64,000 bases of DNA from Brevundimonas alba (GCF_011927945.1 NZ_JAATJM010000001.1:257501-321500), one strand, 5' to 3'; counted from the stretch's first letter, positions 29,738 to 39,568 are shown. Made by a program: numbers and translations. The notes: generated from the letters alone by a model not told the origin.

Positions 29738-30733
29738 GTGTTCCACAAGAAGTTGCTTGCGCTCATCGGCGGCGCAATGGCGCTGGCCCTGCTTTCAGCC
29801 CAGCCGGTCCTGGCCCAAGACTCCGGTGGGCGGACCAATGAGGAATCCGACCGCGCCAGCGGCAACATCCGTGGCGACCGTGTGCTGCCGGGCCGTATGA
29901 GCGACGGCGCGCGCGAGCGGCGGGGCCGTCGCGAGCGGGAGGCCGATCAGGAGAAGCCCGAACAGGCGCCGGCCGCCACCCCGGAAGAGAACAAGGCTGC
30001 CGCGCAGGCGCTGCTGACCACGGCCGGCATCACCTGCCAGGTCTCAGAGGCGGCCCTGCTCGGCACGACCGCCGAGATGCAGTCGACCTATGAAGCGACC
30101 TGCACCAGCGGCCCCGGCTATCTGGTCGTCGCCTCGACACCGCCGCAGACTTTCAACTGCCTCGAGCTGTCGGGTCAGGCGGAGACCAACCGCCTGCGCG
30201 ATCCGGCGGCCGAGGTCGGCCAGCAGTGCACCCTGCCCGTCAACCAGAACCCGGTTCCGGTGGTCGCCGCCTTCGCCCGCGAAGCCGGCATCGACTGCAC
30301 CGTCGACCAGGGCGCCGCGATCGGCCGTCTGGAGGGCAACCTCGTCTACGAAGTGGGCTGCACGGACGGCGACGGCTATCAGCTCGAGCAGGCCAGCACC
30401 GGCTGGTCGAAGAGCCCTTGCTGGGCCCGGGCGCTTGAGGGATCGACCTGCCGCTACACCACGCCGGAAGAGAACCTTAAGGCCTGGACGGCGGTTCTCG
30501 CGGACACCGAAGCCTCGACCTGCGATGTGCAACAGGCCCGCAAGGTCGGGACCGACGCCCAACAACTGCAGGTCTATGAAGTGAAATGCGGCGTCGGCGA
30601 CGGCTATTTCGTCCGCGTCGGCAATGCGTTCAAGGCTGAGCGTGTCCATGCCTGCGCGGCCTCGGCCCACATCGCGGGCGGCTGCACCCTGACCACCGCC
30701 GCTCCGGCCGCCGCGCCCGCCGAGCAGCAGTAA
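29738..30733 (+). CDS. Secreted protein with three cysteine-patterned repeats
   Basis: A 331-residue protein with signal peptide (PVLAQ, residue about 27), a charged linker rich in Arg and Glu (residues 30-80), and three tandem domains of about 75-85 residues. Each repeat follows the pattern C, then YE-x2-C-x2-G-x-GY, then two further Cys: ITC/EATC/FNC/QQC, IDC/EVGC/SPC/STC and STC/EVKC/HAC/GGC. Twelve cysteines in total suggest two disulfides per repeat. No known family is recognised. The GTG start at 29738 has GGAG seven bases upstream. A strong terminator follows, so it is a single-gene unit. Confidence 0.75.
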   Translation: MFHKKLLALIGGAMALALLSAQPVLAQDSGGRTNEESDRASGNIRGDRVLPGRMSDGARERRGRREREADQEKPEQAPAATPEENKAAAQALLTTAGITCQVSEAALLGTTAEMQSTYEATCTSGPGYLVVASTPPQTFNCLELSGQAETNRLRDPAAEVGQQCTLPVNQNPVPVVAAFAREAGIDCTVDQGAAIGRLEGNLVYEVGCTDGDGYQLEQASTGWSKSPCWARALEGSTCRYTTPEENLKAWTAVLADTEASTCDVQQARKVGTDAQQLQVYEVKCGVGDGYFVRVGNAFKAERVHACAASAHIAGGCTLTTAAPAAAPAEQQ

Positions 30734-30755
30734 GATCAAAACCTGAGATCGACGA

Positions 30756-30786
30756 ACGCCCCGGGATCATCCCGGGGCGTTTCCGT
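30756..30786 (+). terminator. Intrinsic terminator after the triple-repeat protein gene
   Basis: ACGCCCCGGGAT (30756-30767) and ATCCCGGGGCGT (30769-30780) form a long stem followed by an interrupted T run (TTTCCGTTT). Confidence 0.75.
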
Positions 30787-30837
30787 TTGGGCGATCGGCG
30801 CTTCACAGAGCCCCCCGACGCGCCGTAATCATGACCG

Positions 30838-31635
30838 ATGCGCATCGCCACCTGGAACGTGAACTCGGTCAACGCCCGCCTGCCGACCGTGCTGGCTTGG
30901 CTGGAGGCGGCGGCTCCCGACGTGGCCTGCCTGCAGGAAATCAAATGCGTCGACGAGAAATTCCCGCGCGAGGCCCTTGAGGGCCTCGGATACAACGTCG
31001 AGACGCACGGCCAGAAGAGCTACAACGGCGTCGCGATCCTTTCGAAACACCCTCTGTCCGACGTGCGGCGCGGCCTGCCCGGCGTGGATGCGTCCGGCTA
31101 TGAGGCCGAGGCCGAACAGTCGCGCTACATCGAGGCCCTGATCGAGGCGCCGCGTCCGGTGCGGGTCGGCTGCATCTACCTGCCCAACGGCAACCCGGTC
31201 GGGACGGACAAATTCGCCTACAAACTGGCCTGGTACGACCGCCTGCATGCCCATGCCCGCGATCTGCTGGCGCTGGAGGAGCCGTTCACCCTGTGCGGCG
31301 ACTACAACGTCATCCCCACGCCCGAGGACGCGCGGAACCCCGCGGCCTGGACCGGCGACGCGCTGTTCCAGCCCGAGAGCCGGGCGGCGTTCCAGGCGCT
31401 GCGCCACCTCGGCCTTGCCGACGCGGGAGAACTGGGCGGGCAGCCGCCGGGCACCTTCACCTTCTGGGACTATCAGGCCGGCGCCTGGCAGCGCGACCAT
31501 GGCATCCGCATCGACTTCCACCTGCTGTCGCCTCAGGCCGCCGACCGCTTTCAGTCGGTGGAGACGCATCGCGACGCCCGCGACATGGAGAAGCCCTCCG
31601 ACCATGTGCCGGTCGTCATAGAGCTGGAAGACTGA
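30838..31635 (+). CDS. xthA: Exodeoxyribonuclease III
   Basis: A 265-residue enzyme of full family length. Catalytic motifs appear in order: TWNVNS (Asn), CLQEIK (metal-binding Glu), YLPNGNPVG, LCGDYNVIP (Asp/Asn) and PSDHVPV (Asp-His). It is an apurinic/apyrimidinic endonuclease and 3' exonuclease in base-excision repair. The ATG at 30838 begins the family's usual MRIATWNVNS; another ATG at 30831 is out of frame. It may be co-transcribed with the following gene two bases downstream. Confidence 0.95.
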   Translation: MRIATWNVNSVNARLPTVLAWLEAAAPDVACLQEIKCVDEKFPREALEGLGYNVETHGQKSYNGVAILSKHPLSDVRRGLPGVDASGYEAEAEQSRYIEALIEAPRPVRVGCIYLPNGNPVGTDKFAYKLAWYDRLHAHARDLLALEEPFTLCGDYNVIPTPEDARNPAAWTGDALFQPESRAAFQALRHLGLADAGELGGQPPGTFTFWDYQAGAWQRDHGIRIDFHLLSPQAADRFQSVETHRDARDMEKPSDHVPVVIELED

Positions 31636-31637
31636 CG

Positions 31638-32153
31638 ATGGCCGAGGCGCTCCGGGTCATCCTGCTCGTGGCGCTGGCGGCGGCGGCCCTGACCACCGCG
31701 GCCCTGGTGCTCGCCTGGTGGATGGAGCCGGTACGCCGGATGCGGCGCGCCCTGCTCAAGTCCTTGGGCGCGACGCCCGAAGCGGAGGCGTTGTCGCCGG
31801 CCGAGGGCCGGGCCGCCGGGCTGGATTTCGATGGGGCGCAGGTGGCTGTGCTTTGGAACCGCGGCGCGTCGGGACTGGTGTATGCCTTCGAGGAGATCGA
31901 CGGCGGCGAAATCATCGTCGACGGCCACGTCGTGGCCCGTGTGCGGCGCGGCGAGACGCGGAAGTCGCTCGACATCCTCGCCCCCGATGCGGAACAGGTG
32001 GTGCTGCGGCTGATGTTCGGTGATGCGCGGCACCCGGAGTTCGAGCTTGCGCTGTGGGACGCCACCCTGCCCGTGCAGACCAGTTCGCCGGGCGAGGCCT
32101 TGCGACTGGGTCGCCGGTGGCTGTCGCACCTCGAGGCGCTGCTCAAGGGCTGA
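31638..32153 (+). CDS. Membrane-anchored protein of unknown function
   Basis: A 171-residue protein with a single N-terminal transmembrane helix (about residues 6-28, followed by WWMEPVRRMRRALLK) and a cytosolic beta-rich domain with ALWNRGASGLVYAFEEIDGG, DGHVVARVRRGE and LRLMFGDARHPEFELALWD. No family is recognised. It starts two bases after xthA, so the two probably share an mRNA. Confidence 0.7.
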   Translation: MAEALRVILLVALAAAALTTAALVLAWWMEPVRRMRRALLKSLGATPEAEALSPAEGRAAGLDFDGAQVAVLWNRGASGLVYAFEEIDGGEIIVDGHVVARVRRGETRKSLDILAPDAEQVVLRLMFGDARHPEFELALWDATLPVQTSSPGEALRLGRRWLSHLEALLKG

Positions 32154-32233
32154 GCCTTCGCCCTTCCGCCGGCCCCGGCGGAACGCTAGAAGCCCCCATC
32201 CCTTTTGTGACCGCGTAATCTGGAGCGCCCGCC

Positions 32234-33139
32234 GTGGCCCGTCTTTTCGACGCCTACATCATCGCCGACTGGACCGCCGCCGAAGGCAAGAAGCTGGGCG
32301 ACCAATCGGTCTGGATCGGCGTTGCCAAGCGCGACGTCCGCTTCCGCCTCTATACCGAGACCCACAACGTCGCCACGCGCGCCGAGGGCGAGAAGCTGCT
32401 CGCCTCCCTGCTGGCCGACCACCGCAAGCGGGGCGACCGGGTGCTGGTCGGGTTCGACTTCAACTTCGGCTATCCGGCGGGCACGGCGGAGCGGCTGAAG
32501 CTGACGGGAACACCGTGGCAGGCGATGTGGAAATTCATCGCCTCCAACGTCGTCGACAAGCCGGACAACACCAACAACCGCTATCAGGTGGCGGCCAAGA
32601 TCAACCGGCTGATGACCGACGAGGCCTGGCCGATGTGGGGCGCGCCGGCCAAGCAGGCGCAGCGCTGGCTGACCACGACCAAACCGCCTGCCGGCGCGGG
32701 CGCAGACATCCCGGAGTTCCGGGCCACCGAGGACGCTGTGCGCAAGGGCCGGCTGCAGCCCAAGAGCGTGTGGCAGATGCATGGGGCCGGCGCGGTCGGC
32801 GGCCAGACGCTGGTCGGCATTCCGGCCGTTCGCCGTCTGCTGGAGAGCCTCGGCCCGTCGGGCGCGGTATGGCCTTTCGGGACGGGCTGGCGGGCGCTGG
32901 ACGCGGCCGACGTCGAGCCGCTTTCGGCCCTCGTCGTCGAGGTCTGGCCCTCCATGTTCGACGGCAAGCCGAACCCGGGCGAGTTCAAGGATCAGGCGCA
33001 GGTCCGCTCCACCGCCGAGGCCTTGGCGAAGATGGACGAGACGGGGGCCCTGTCGAAGGCCTTTGCCCCGCCCAAGGGCGCGGACGAGGCGCTGATCGCC
33101 CGCGTCGAACAGGAAGAAGGCTGGATCCTCGGGGCGTAG
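32234..33139 (+). CDS. DUF429-like RNase-H-fold protein, function unknown
   Basis: A 301-residue cytosolic protein that starts with an Asp-bearing strand (YIIADWTAAEGK, with SVWIGV), followed by VLVGFDFNFGYPAG, a helical segment and ALVVEVWPSMFDG. This arrangement of acidic strand ends resembles the DUF429 branch of the RNase H fold, but I cannot assign it firmly. Close relatives in alphaproteobacteria carry inconsistent cofactor-biosynthesis names that the sequence does not support. It converges with recN, ten bases apart. Confidence 0.65.
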   Translation: MARLFDAYIIADWTAAEGKKLGDQSVWIGVAKRDVRFRLYTETHNVATRAEGEKLLASLLADHRKRGDRVLVGFDFNFGYPAGTAERLKLTGTPWQAMWKFIASNVVDKPDNTNNRYQVAAKINRLMTDEAWPMWGAPAKQAQRWLTTTKPPAGAGADIPEFRATEDAVRKGRLQPKSVWQMHGAGAVGGQTLVGIPAVRRLLESLGPSGAVWPFGTGWRALDAADVEPLSALVVEVWPSMFDGKPNPGEFKDQAQVRSTAEALAKMDETGALSKAFAPPKGADEALIARVEQEEGWILGA

Positions 33140-33149
33140 GTCCGGCGCT

Positions 33150-34850
33150 TCAGCCGATCAGCGAGCGGGCCGCGGCGCGGGCTTCGTCGGTGATCGTGGC
33201 GCCGGACAGCATGCGGGCGATCTCCTCGCGCCGGGCGTTCTCGTCGAGCGCATCGACCGTGGTGGTTGTCTGGCCGGCCTGATCGGCCTTGCGGACCTTC
33301 CAGTGGGCGTGGCCGCGCGCCGCAACCTGCGGGCTGTGGGTCACGACCAGCACCTGCGCGCCCTGCGAGAGGCGCTGCAGCCGCGTGCCGACGGCCTCGG
33401 CCACGGCGCCGCCGACGCCCTGATCGACCTCGTCGAAGATCATCACCGGCTGGCGCTGGTCCTCGCGGCCCGCCAGCGCCGCCTTCATGGCGAGGGCGAA
33501 ACGGGCCAGTTCGCCGCCCGAGGCGATGGCGTCGAGGGGACCGAAGTCCGTGCCGGCGTTGGTGGCGATCTCGAACCGCACGGTCTCGACGCCGAGTGGG
33601 CCGCGCCGGCCGTCGGCGACGGGCTCGAAGGCGACCCGGAAACGGGCGCGCTCCAGCTTCAGCGGTCCCAGCTCGCCCATGACGGCGGCGGTCAGGCGGT
33701 CGGCCGCGGCCTCGCGGGCCGAGGTCAGCAGCATGGCGGCCACATCGTAGGCCTCGCGGGCGGCGGAGGCGGCGCGCTCGGCGGCGGTGATGGCCTCGGC
33801 GCCATCTTCGATCAGGCGCAGCTGATCGCGGAAGCGGACGCGCAGGACAGGCAGCATCTCGACGGAGGTGTTCAGCTTGCGGGCGGCGGCGCGCAGGGCG
33901 AACAGCCGCTCCTCGGCCTTGTCGAGACGACCGGGCTCGAAGTCGAAGGCGTTGGCCGCGGCGTCGACGCAGGCGATCGCCTCCTCGGCTTCCACGAGCG
34001 TGCGCTCGATGGCCTCGGCGGCGCTGGAGAGCTTCTGGAGCAGCGGATGCTCCGGGTCCGTGCCGGCCTGTCCCGCCCGAGTGCGCGCGTGCTCGACCGC
34101 CCGCAGTGCGGCGGCGAGGTTGCGGGACAGCTTGTCGCCGCCCAGAGACGCCCGGGCGTCCGACAGGTCAGCAATGGCTTTCTCGGCCGCTCCCAGCAGG
34201 GCGCGCTCGCCGGCCAGTTCGGTTTCCTCATCGGCACGGGGATCGAGGGCGTCGAGCTCGGACAGGTTCAGTGTCAGCTCTTCGGCATGGGCCGCGGCGT
34301 CGGCGGCGGCGGCCTTGAGATCGGCCACGGTCCGTTCGGCGGTCTTCAGCCTGTCGGCTGCGGTGGCGACGCCCGCCAGCTGCGGCTGCAGGCCGCCGTA
34401 GTTGTCGAGCAGGGCGCGGTGGGTCTTCCAGTCGAGCAGGCCGACGGTCTCGTGCTGGCCGTGCACCTCGACCAGCGCCTGGCCGATCTCGCGCAGGGCC
34501 GTCACGCCGGCGGGCTGGTCGTTGACGAAGGCCCGGCTGCGCCCGTCGGCGGCGAGGGTGCGGCGCAGGATCAGTTCCTCGCCCGCGGCGACCTCGAAGC
34601 CGCGCTCGGAGATCATCTCGATCAGGGCCGGGTCGTCAGGCGCGGTGAAGACGGCGGTGGCGGAGGCCTGTTTCGCGCCGCTGCGCACCAGACCGGCGTC
34701 GGCGCGGGCTCCCAGCGCGAGGCCGAGGGCGTCAAGGATGATCGACTTGCCCGCCCCGGTCTCGCCGGTCAGCACCGTGAGGCCGCCCTCGACCTCGAGA
34801 TCGAGCACGTCCACCAGCACGATGTCGCGGATGGAGAGGGCGGTCAGCAT
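33150..34850 (-). CDS. recN: DNA repair protein RecN
   Basis: A 566-residue SMC-like ATPase. Walker A is GETGAGKS (residues 29-36), followed by ADAGLVRSG; the middle is a long antiparallel coiled coil (about residues 160-370). The C-terminal half has the signature SGGELARFALAMK and Walker B VMIFDEVDQGVGG, then VLVVTHSPQVAARG. It aids double-strand-break repair. No alphaproteobacterial SOS box was seen directly upstream. It follows bamD on the same strand, an order common in alphaproteobacteria. Confidence 0.95.
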   Translation of the reverse strand: MLTALSIRDIVLVDVLDLEVEGGLTVLTGETGAGKSIILDALGLALGARADAGLVRSGAKQASATAVFTAPDDPALIEMISERGFEVAAGEELILRRTLAADGRSRAFVNDQPAGVTALREIGQALVEVHGQHETVGLLDWKTHRALLDNYGGLQPQLAGVATAADRLKTAERTVADLKAAAADAAAHAEELTLNLSELDALDPRADEETELAGERALLGAAEKAIADLSDARASLGGDKLSRNLAAALRAVEHARTRAGQAGTDPEHPLLQKLSSAAEAIERTLVEAEEAIACVDAAANAFDFEPGRLDKAEERLFALRAAARKLNTSVEMLPVLRVRFRDQLRLIEDGAEAITAAERAASAAREAYDVAAMLLTSAREAAADRLTAAVMGELGPLKLERARFRVAFEPVADGRRGPLGVETVRFEIATNAGTDFGPLDAIASGGELARFALAMKAALAGREDQRQPVMIFDEVDQGVGGAVAEAVGTRLQRLSQGAQVLVVTHSPQVAARGHAHWKVRKADQAGQTTTTVDALDENARREEIARMLSGATITDEARAAARSLIG

Positions 34851-34940
34851 GGGGGCGCGGTCGTCCGGGTCTGATTCGCCATGGCCGTCAGTCTAGCGGC
34901 GAACGCCCGTCATGCCTGCCTGTTGCGACAGAATCGGTCG

Positions 34941-35801
34941 TCAGCCCGGGATGATCCGGCGCAGCCAGCTTTCGCGCTGCCCTTCGGGGGCGACGTCTGG
35001 GCGACGGCCGTCCTCGGTGAGCAGGGCGTAGGCCTCGGCATACCAGGGGCTGCCCGGATAGTTGTGGCCGAGCACGGCGCCGTTGCGGGTCGCCTCTTCC
35101 TTCAGGCCCAGCTGGAGGTTGACCTCGACCAGACGATAAAGGGCCTCCGGCGTGTGCGAAGTGCGCTGATAGGCTTCGTTGTCGATCACCGACTTGTAGC
35201 GGTTCATGGCCGCCAGCGGCTGACCGGCGCGCTGGTAGTAGCGGCCGATGGCCATTTCCTTGCCGGCCAGCTGGTCGTTGACCATGTCGATCTTGACCGT
35301 GGCGTCGATGGCGTAGGAGGTCCCCGGATAGCGGCGGGCCACGTCACGCAGGCCGTCCAGCGCCGCCTGGGCATAGCCCTGATCGCGGCCCACGTCGGTG
35401 ATCTGTTCGAAATTGCACAGGGCCTTCATGTAGAAGGCGTAGGGCGCGCTGGGATTGCCGGGGAACAGCTGGATGAACCGGTCCGACGCGGCGATCGCCT
35501 CGGCGTAGTCGTTGCTCTGATAGTGGGCGTAGATCTGCATCAGGATCGCGCGGCGCGACCACTCGGAATACGGATGCTGACGCTCGACCTCCTGGAAATA
35601 GTCGATGGCGTCGCCCCAGCGCCGGCTCTGGAGGCGCTGATAGCCGGTGTTGTAGAGCGCCTCGACGGGGCGCTCCTCATAGGCGAGGCGGGGGCGATTG
35701 CCGCGATTGGCGCAGCCCGAAATCGTCAGGGCCGACACGGCCACGGCTGACAGGATCAGGCCGGTGCGGAACTTGGAAGCAGGCAAGGACGACCTCAACA
35801 T
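34941..35801 (-). CDS. bamD: Outer-membrane assembly lipoprotein BamD (ComL)
   Basis: A 286-residue lipoprotein with lipobox TISGC (Cys about residue 29) and tetratricopeptide repeats over residues 45-260 (ALYNTGYQRLQSRRWGDAIDYF, YAEAIAASDRFIQLFPGN). The BamD signature segment RYPGTSYAIDA and the C-terminal AVLGHNYPGSPWYAEAYALL are present. BamD is the essential lipoprotein of the BAM complex that inserts beta-barrels. The ATG at 35801 directly precedes the signal peptide. It diverges from prs and is upstream of recN. Confidence 0.93.
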   Translation of the reverse strand: MLRSSLPASKFRTGLILSAVAVSALTISGCANRGNRPRLAYEERPVEALYNTGYQRLQSRRWGDAIDYFQEVERQHPYSEWSRRAILMQIYAHYQSNDYAEAIAASDRFIQLFPGNPSAPYAFYMKALCNFEQITDVGRDQGYAQAALDGLRDVARRYPGTSYAIDATVKIDMVNDQLAGKEMAIGRYYQRAGQPLAAMNRYKSVIDNEAYQRTSHTPEALYRLVEVNLQLGLKEEATRNGAVLGHNYPGSPWYAEAYALLTEDGRRPDVAPEGQRESWLRRIIPG

Positions 35802-36003
35802 GACAGGCCGGCGGGCATCACCCGTCGGCGCCCCCGGATACGAGACGCGATCTCTACACCAGCCGACAACCCCGCGCCAATGCGTGAAGAAGTCGGCCAA
35901 AAAGACTCTCGGCGCTTGTGGCTGAGCCGTCCCCTGATATGTAGCGCGCCAGCGCGACGGCGGCATTCTCAGCCGGGCGATGACGGCGAAAGGATGACCG
36001 GAC

Positions 36004-36939
36004 ATGAAGCTGCTCTCTGGCAACTCCAACCGGACGCTCTCCCAGGCCATCGCGGCGCACCTCGACATGCCGCTGACCAAGGCTGACGTGAAGCGGTTCG
36101 CGGACAACGAAGTCTTCGCCGTGATCGAGGAGAACGTCCGTGGCGAGGACGTCTTCATCATTCAATCGACCAGCTACCCCGCCAACGACAATCTGATGGA
36201 GCTGCTGATCATGACCGATGCGCTGGTGCGCGCGTCGGCCAAGCGGATCACGGCGGTCATGCCCTATTTCGGCTACGCCCGGCAGGACCGGAAGACCGGC
36301 GGCCGGACGCCGATCTCGGCCAAGCTGGTGGCCAATCTGATCACCCGCGCGGGTGCGGACCGGGTTCTGACGATGGATCTGCATGCCGGTCAGATCCAGG
36401 GCTTCTTCGACATCCCGACCGACAACCTGCTGGCCACGCCGGTGCTGGCGCAGGACATCAAGGAACACTATCACCGCGGCGACGATCTGATGATCGTCTC
36501 GCCCGACGTCGGCGGCGTGGTTCGGGCGCGCTCGCTGGCCAAACGGCTCGACGCCGATCTGGCCATCGTCGACAAGCGCCGGCCCAAGGCGGGCGAGAGC
36601 GAGGTCATGAACATCATCGGCGACGTCGAAGGGCGGCGCTGCATCCTGTTCGACGACATCGTCGATTCGGGCGGGACGCTGGTGAACGCGGCGCAGGCCC
36701 TCATGGACAAGGGCGCGACCGAGGTCTCGGCCTACATCAGCCACGGCGTCCTCTCGGGCCCAGCGGTCCAGCGGATCAACGACGGTCCACTGAAGGAGCT
36801 GGTCATCACCGACTCCATCGAGCGTCCTCACGAGGTTCTGACCTGCAAGAAAATCCGCTGTGTCTCGGTCGCGCCGCTGATCGGCGAAGCCATCCGGCGG
36901 ATCGCCAACGAGGAATCGGTCTCCAAACTGTTCGACTAG
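36004..36939 (+). CDS. prs: Ribose-phosphate pyrophosphokinase
   Basis: A 311-residue enzyme of full family length. Motifs include [42 protein letters not shown] (flexible loop and ATP site), [20 protein letters not shown], and the PRPP loop [16 protein letters not shown]. It makes PRPP from ribose 5-phosphate and ATP for nucleotide, His and Trp synthesis. The 202-bp divergent gap with bamD holds its promoter. Confidence 0.96.
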   Translation: MKLLSGNSNRTLSQAIAAHLDMPLTKADVKRFADNEVFAVIEENVRGEDVFIIQSTSYPANDNLMELLIMTDALVRASAKRITAVMPYFGYARQDRKTGGRTPISAKLVANLITRAGADRVLTMDLHAGQIQGFFDIPTDNLLATPVLAQDIKEHYHRGDDLMIVSPDVGGVVRARSLAKRLDADLAIVDKRRPKAGESEVMNIIGDVEGRRCILFDDIVDSGGTLVNAAQALMDKGATEVSAYISHGVLSGPAVQRINDGPLKELVITDSIERPHEVLTCKKIRCVSVAPLIGEAIRRIANEESVSKLFD

Positions 36940-37020
36940 GTTCCCGGAACCGATCCGCGCCCGCCCCATTTGCGCCCTCAGACTGGGCGTTGCTGGACGC
37001 CGATGATCCGAGGAGTCCTG

Positions 37021-38253
37021 ATGCGTCCGGTTTTCCCGCACCGCGGCCGTTCCATAGTCGCGCTCGCTGTCGCCGCCCTGCTGGCGAGCTGCGCCTCGGA
37101 CACGCCGAGCCGCGCCGAGCTCGAAGCCGCCCGTGTGGCCGCCGAGGTCGCAGCAATCGCGGCCCGGACGCCGCCGCCGATCAATCTGAACCGAAGCGTC
37201 GCCGAGGCCGCCGCCGTCTATATGGCTTTCAGCCGCGACATGGCGGGGCTTGAGGGCGGCTTCACCGATCCCGAGCAGATCCAGGCCGCCCTGCGCCGCG
37301 GTTCGGCCTACGATCCCGCGCAGATTTCGCGCGGGCTGGTCGCCTATGCCTCCATTCTGGCGCTGCAGTCGCCCGAGTTCGTGTCCGGAGTCCGCGGCCT
37401 CGCCGACGATCAGGCGACGCGCGAACGGATCGTCGCCCGCATCGTCGCCGACCCGAGCTATGCCTCGACGCTACCCGGGGCGGAGGCGGCGGCGGGGCTG
37501 GTCATGTCCACCCTGGCCGCGGACATCAACGCCCTGAGCCGGGCGGCGAACTCGATCGAAAACGATGCCTACGCCATCCAGGCCCGCTACGACCCCCGGC
37601 GGTCGTGGGCGGTCGCCGAAGTGCCCAACCGCGACGCCCGGCTGGAGGCCGCAAAGAGCCGCTCCGCCCAGAGGATCCTGCCCTCGGCGGAAGAGGCGTC
37701 CCGGATGTTCGCCGCGGCCCACAGCGGCGGCGGAGCCCTTGCGGTCAGCGGAGAGCCCCGCAAGCCGCCCTATCCGCCCGCGGTCATCAACGGCCTGGCG
37801 CTCGCCGCGCTGGCGGCGCTCGGCTACGCCGGAGAAAACGCCAAGGCCAATACAGACGCCCTGCAGTTCGATCGCGTCAGCGAGGGCTGCCTGACGATGT
37901 CCAAGCTGAATCTGTTCCAGTGTCTGGCGGCGTCCCGGCCGAACTACGAGGACATGTTCTGCCTAGGCCGTCACATCGTCCGCGATCTGGCGACCTGCTC
38001 GCGGGGTGCGGCGATGCCGGCGCCGATCGTCACCGTGTCGGATGTGACGCCGGACGAGACCCGCCCGCCCGCGGATGAGCCGATCATCATCACGCCGGTT
38101 CCGCCGTCACCCGCCCTGCCTGCGCCCCGCCAGTCCGCACCCGCAAATCCGATCACGATTTCGCCAGCCCCGACGCCTGCGCAGCCTCCGAGGCCGGCCC
38201 CGTCGGTGACAGGACGCCTGAATACCCAGCCCGCGCAGTCTCCGGGCGGCTAG
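37021..38253 (+). CDS. Paralogous lipoprotein 1 (410 aa), unknown function
   Basis: A predicted lipoprotein with lipobox LLASC (Cys about residue 24). A conserved core (residues about 55-330) includes SVAEAAAVYMAF, ISRGLVAYASILALQSPEFV, RYDPRRSWAVAEV, LPSAEEASRMFAAAHSGGG, and CLTMSKLNLFQCLAASRPNYEDMFCLGRHIVRDLATC with four cysteines. A Pro/Ala-rich tail follows. The ATG at 37021 has GAGGAG seven bases upstream. The core is about half identical by eye to the next gene, so the two are a tandem duplication. No known domain recognised; probably a Caulobacterales envelope protein. Confidence 0.72.
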   Translation: MRPVFPHRGRSIVALAVAALLASCASDTPSRAELEAARVAAEVAAIAARTPPPINLNRSVAEAAAVYMAFSRDMAGLEGGFTDPEQIQAALRRGSAYDPAQISRGLVAYASILALQSPEFVSGVRGLADDQATRERIVARIVADPSYASTLPGAEAAAGLVMSTLAADINALSRAANSIENDAYAIQARYDPRRSWAVAEVPNRDARLEAAKSRSAQRILPSAEEASRMFAAAHSGGGALAVSGEPRKPPYPPAVINGLALAALAALGYAGENAKANTDALQFDRVSEGCLTMSKLNLFQCLAASRPNYEDMFCLGRHIVRDLATCSRGAAMPAPIVTVSDVTPDETRPPADEPIIITPVPPSPALPAPRQSAPANPITISPAPTPAQPPRPAPSVTGRLNTQPAQSPGG

Positions 38254-38382
38254 TGCGCCGAAATGCCGCCGGGCTCCAGCCAAGCTGGCATTAACGCTCG
38301 GCGAACCTCTTGGGCCGCGTTATAAGCGCTTCCAGGTTCCGGCGTCTAACGATGACGCCGCGCGTCCACGTGGGGATCTCGT

Positions 38383-39477
38383 ATGCTTGAGGCTCGTTTC
38401 CGCCGCGGCTTGTCCATGGCCGCCATCGCTGCAATGGCTGTTCTTTCGGCCTGCGCCACGCCCGAGCCCGAGCCGGCTCCCGCACCCGCGCCGCCGCCGC
38501 CCCCGCCCCCGGCTGTCAGCCTGAACGAAGGCGTGGCCGAGGCCGCCGCCATCTATGTCGCCTTCATGCGCGACGCGGCCACCATCGAGGCCGGATTCCC
38601 GACGGCGGAGTCGATCCAGGCGGCGATCCGCAAAGGCGCGGCCTACGAGCCGGCCCAGCTGTCGCGCGGCATGATCGCCTATGGCTCGATCCTGGCGCTG
38701 CAGTCGCCGGAGTTTGTTCAAGGCGTGCGCACCTATGCCGTCGATCCGGCGGTCCGCCAGGAAATGGTCTCGCGCATCATCGCCGATCCGGCCTATGCGG
38801 CCACCCTGCCCGGCGCGGACGCCGCCGCCGGTCTGATCGTCGAAGCCATTGGCCACGACGCGGCCGCCATGCTGGCCATCGCCGACGCCGTGGAGGAAGA
38901 CGCCTATACGATTCAGGGGCGGTCCGATCCGCGCCGCCGCTGGGCCACTGTCCACATCGCCGACCGCGACACCCGTCTGCAGGGCGCCAAGGCGCTGTCA
39001 GCGGTTCAGATGCTGCCGTCCGCCGAGGAGTCGGCCAAGCTGTTCGCCGCCGCCAACAGCGGTTCCGGCCTCGCCGTGACCCCGGCCCATTCGGGCCCGC
39101 CGTATACGCCGGCGGTGGTTCGCTCGTTGGCGCTTGCGGCGCTCGCAGCGCTCGGCGCCGGCGGCGAGGAAGCCCGCGCCAATACCGAAGCCCTGACCGT
39201 GGAGCAGAACAGCGAGTTCTGCCTCAATATGTCGAAGCTCATGCTGTTCCAGTGCCTCGCCGCCTCGCGTCCCAGTTACGAGGATATCTTCTGCGTCGGC
39301 CGGCACATCGCGCGCGATCTGGCGACCTGCACCGCCCAGAACATCACCCCCGCCCCCATCGCCACCCCTGCGACCGAAGTAGCCGGCCCGGCCCCGGCTG
39401 TCGTTCAGACGCCGGTCGCGGCCGGAGCGGCGGCCGCTTCAGCCTCGGCGACGGCGAGCCTGAACAGCGACGGCTGA
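38383..39477 (+). CDS. Paralogous lipoprotein 2 (364 aa), unknown function
   Basis: Lipobox VLSAC (Cys about residue 23), a Pro/Ala/Glu spacer, then the same core as its neighbour: GVAEAAAIYVAF, LSRGMIAYGSILALQSPEFV, SDPRRRWATVHI, LPSAEESAKLFAAANSGSG and CLNMSKLMLFQCLAASRPSYEDIFCVGRHIARDLATC, with the cysteines conserved. The tail differs and is Ala-rich. It has its own 129-bp upstream gap, so it may be expressed separately. The core is a helical domain with a disulfide-prone end; function unknown. Confidence 0.72.
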   Translation: MLEARFRRGLSMAAIAAMAVLSACATPEPEPAPAPAPPPPPPPAVSLNEGVAEAAAIYVAFMRDAATIEAGFPTAESIQAAIRKGAAYEPAQLSRGMIAYGSILALQSPEFVQGVRTYAVDPAVRQEMVSRIIADPAYAATLPGADAAAGLIVEAIGHDAAAMLAIADAVEEDAYTIQGRSDPRRRWATVHIADRDTRLQGAKALSAVQMLPSAEESAKLFAAANSGSGLAVTPAHSGPPYTPAVVRSLALAALAALGAGGEEARANTEALTVEQNSEFCLNMSKLMLFQCLAASRPSYEDIFCVGRHIARDLATCTAQNITPAPIATPATEVAGPAPAVVQTPVAAGAAAASASATASLNSDG

Positions 39478-39568
39478 TCGCCGACGATATGGGTGCGCCC
39501 GAACGGTTGCGTCACCGGGCGTCTGCGTGTAATAGCCCGCGCTCTTGAATTCGAGGGTTCGAGGACCC

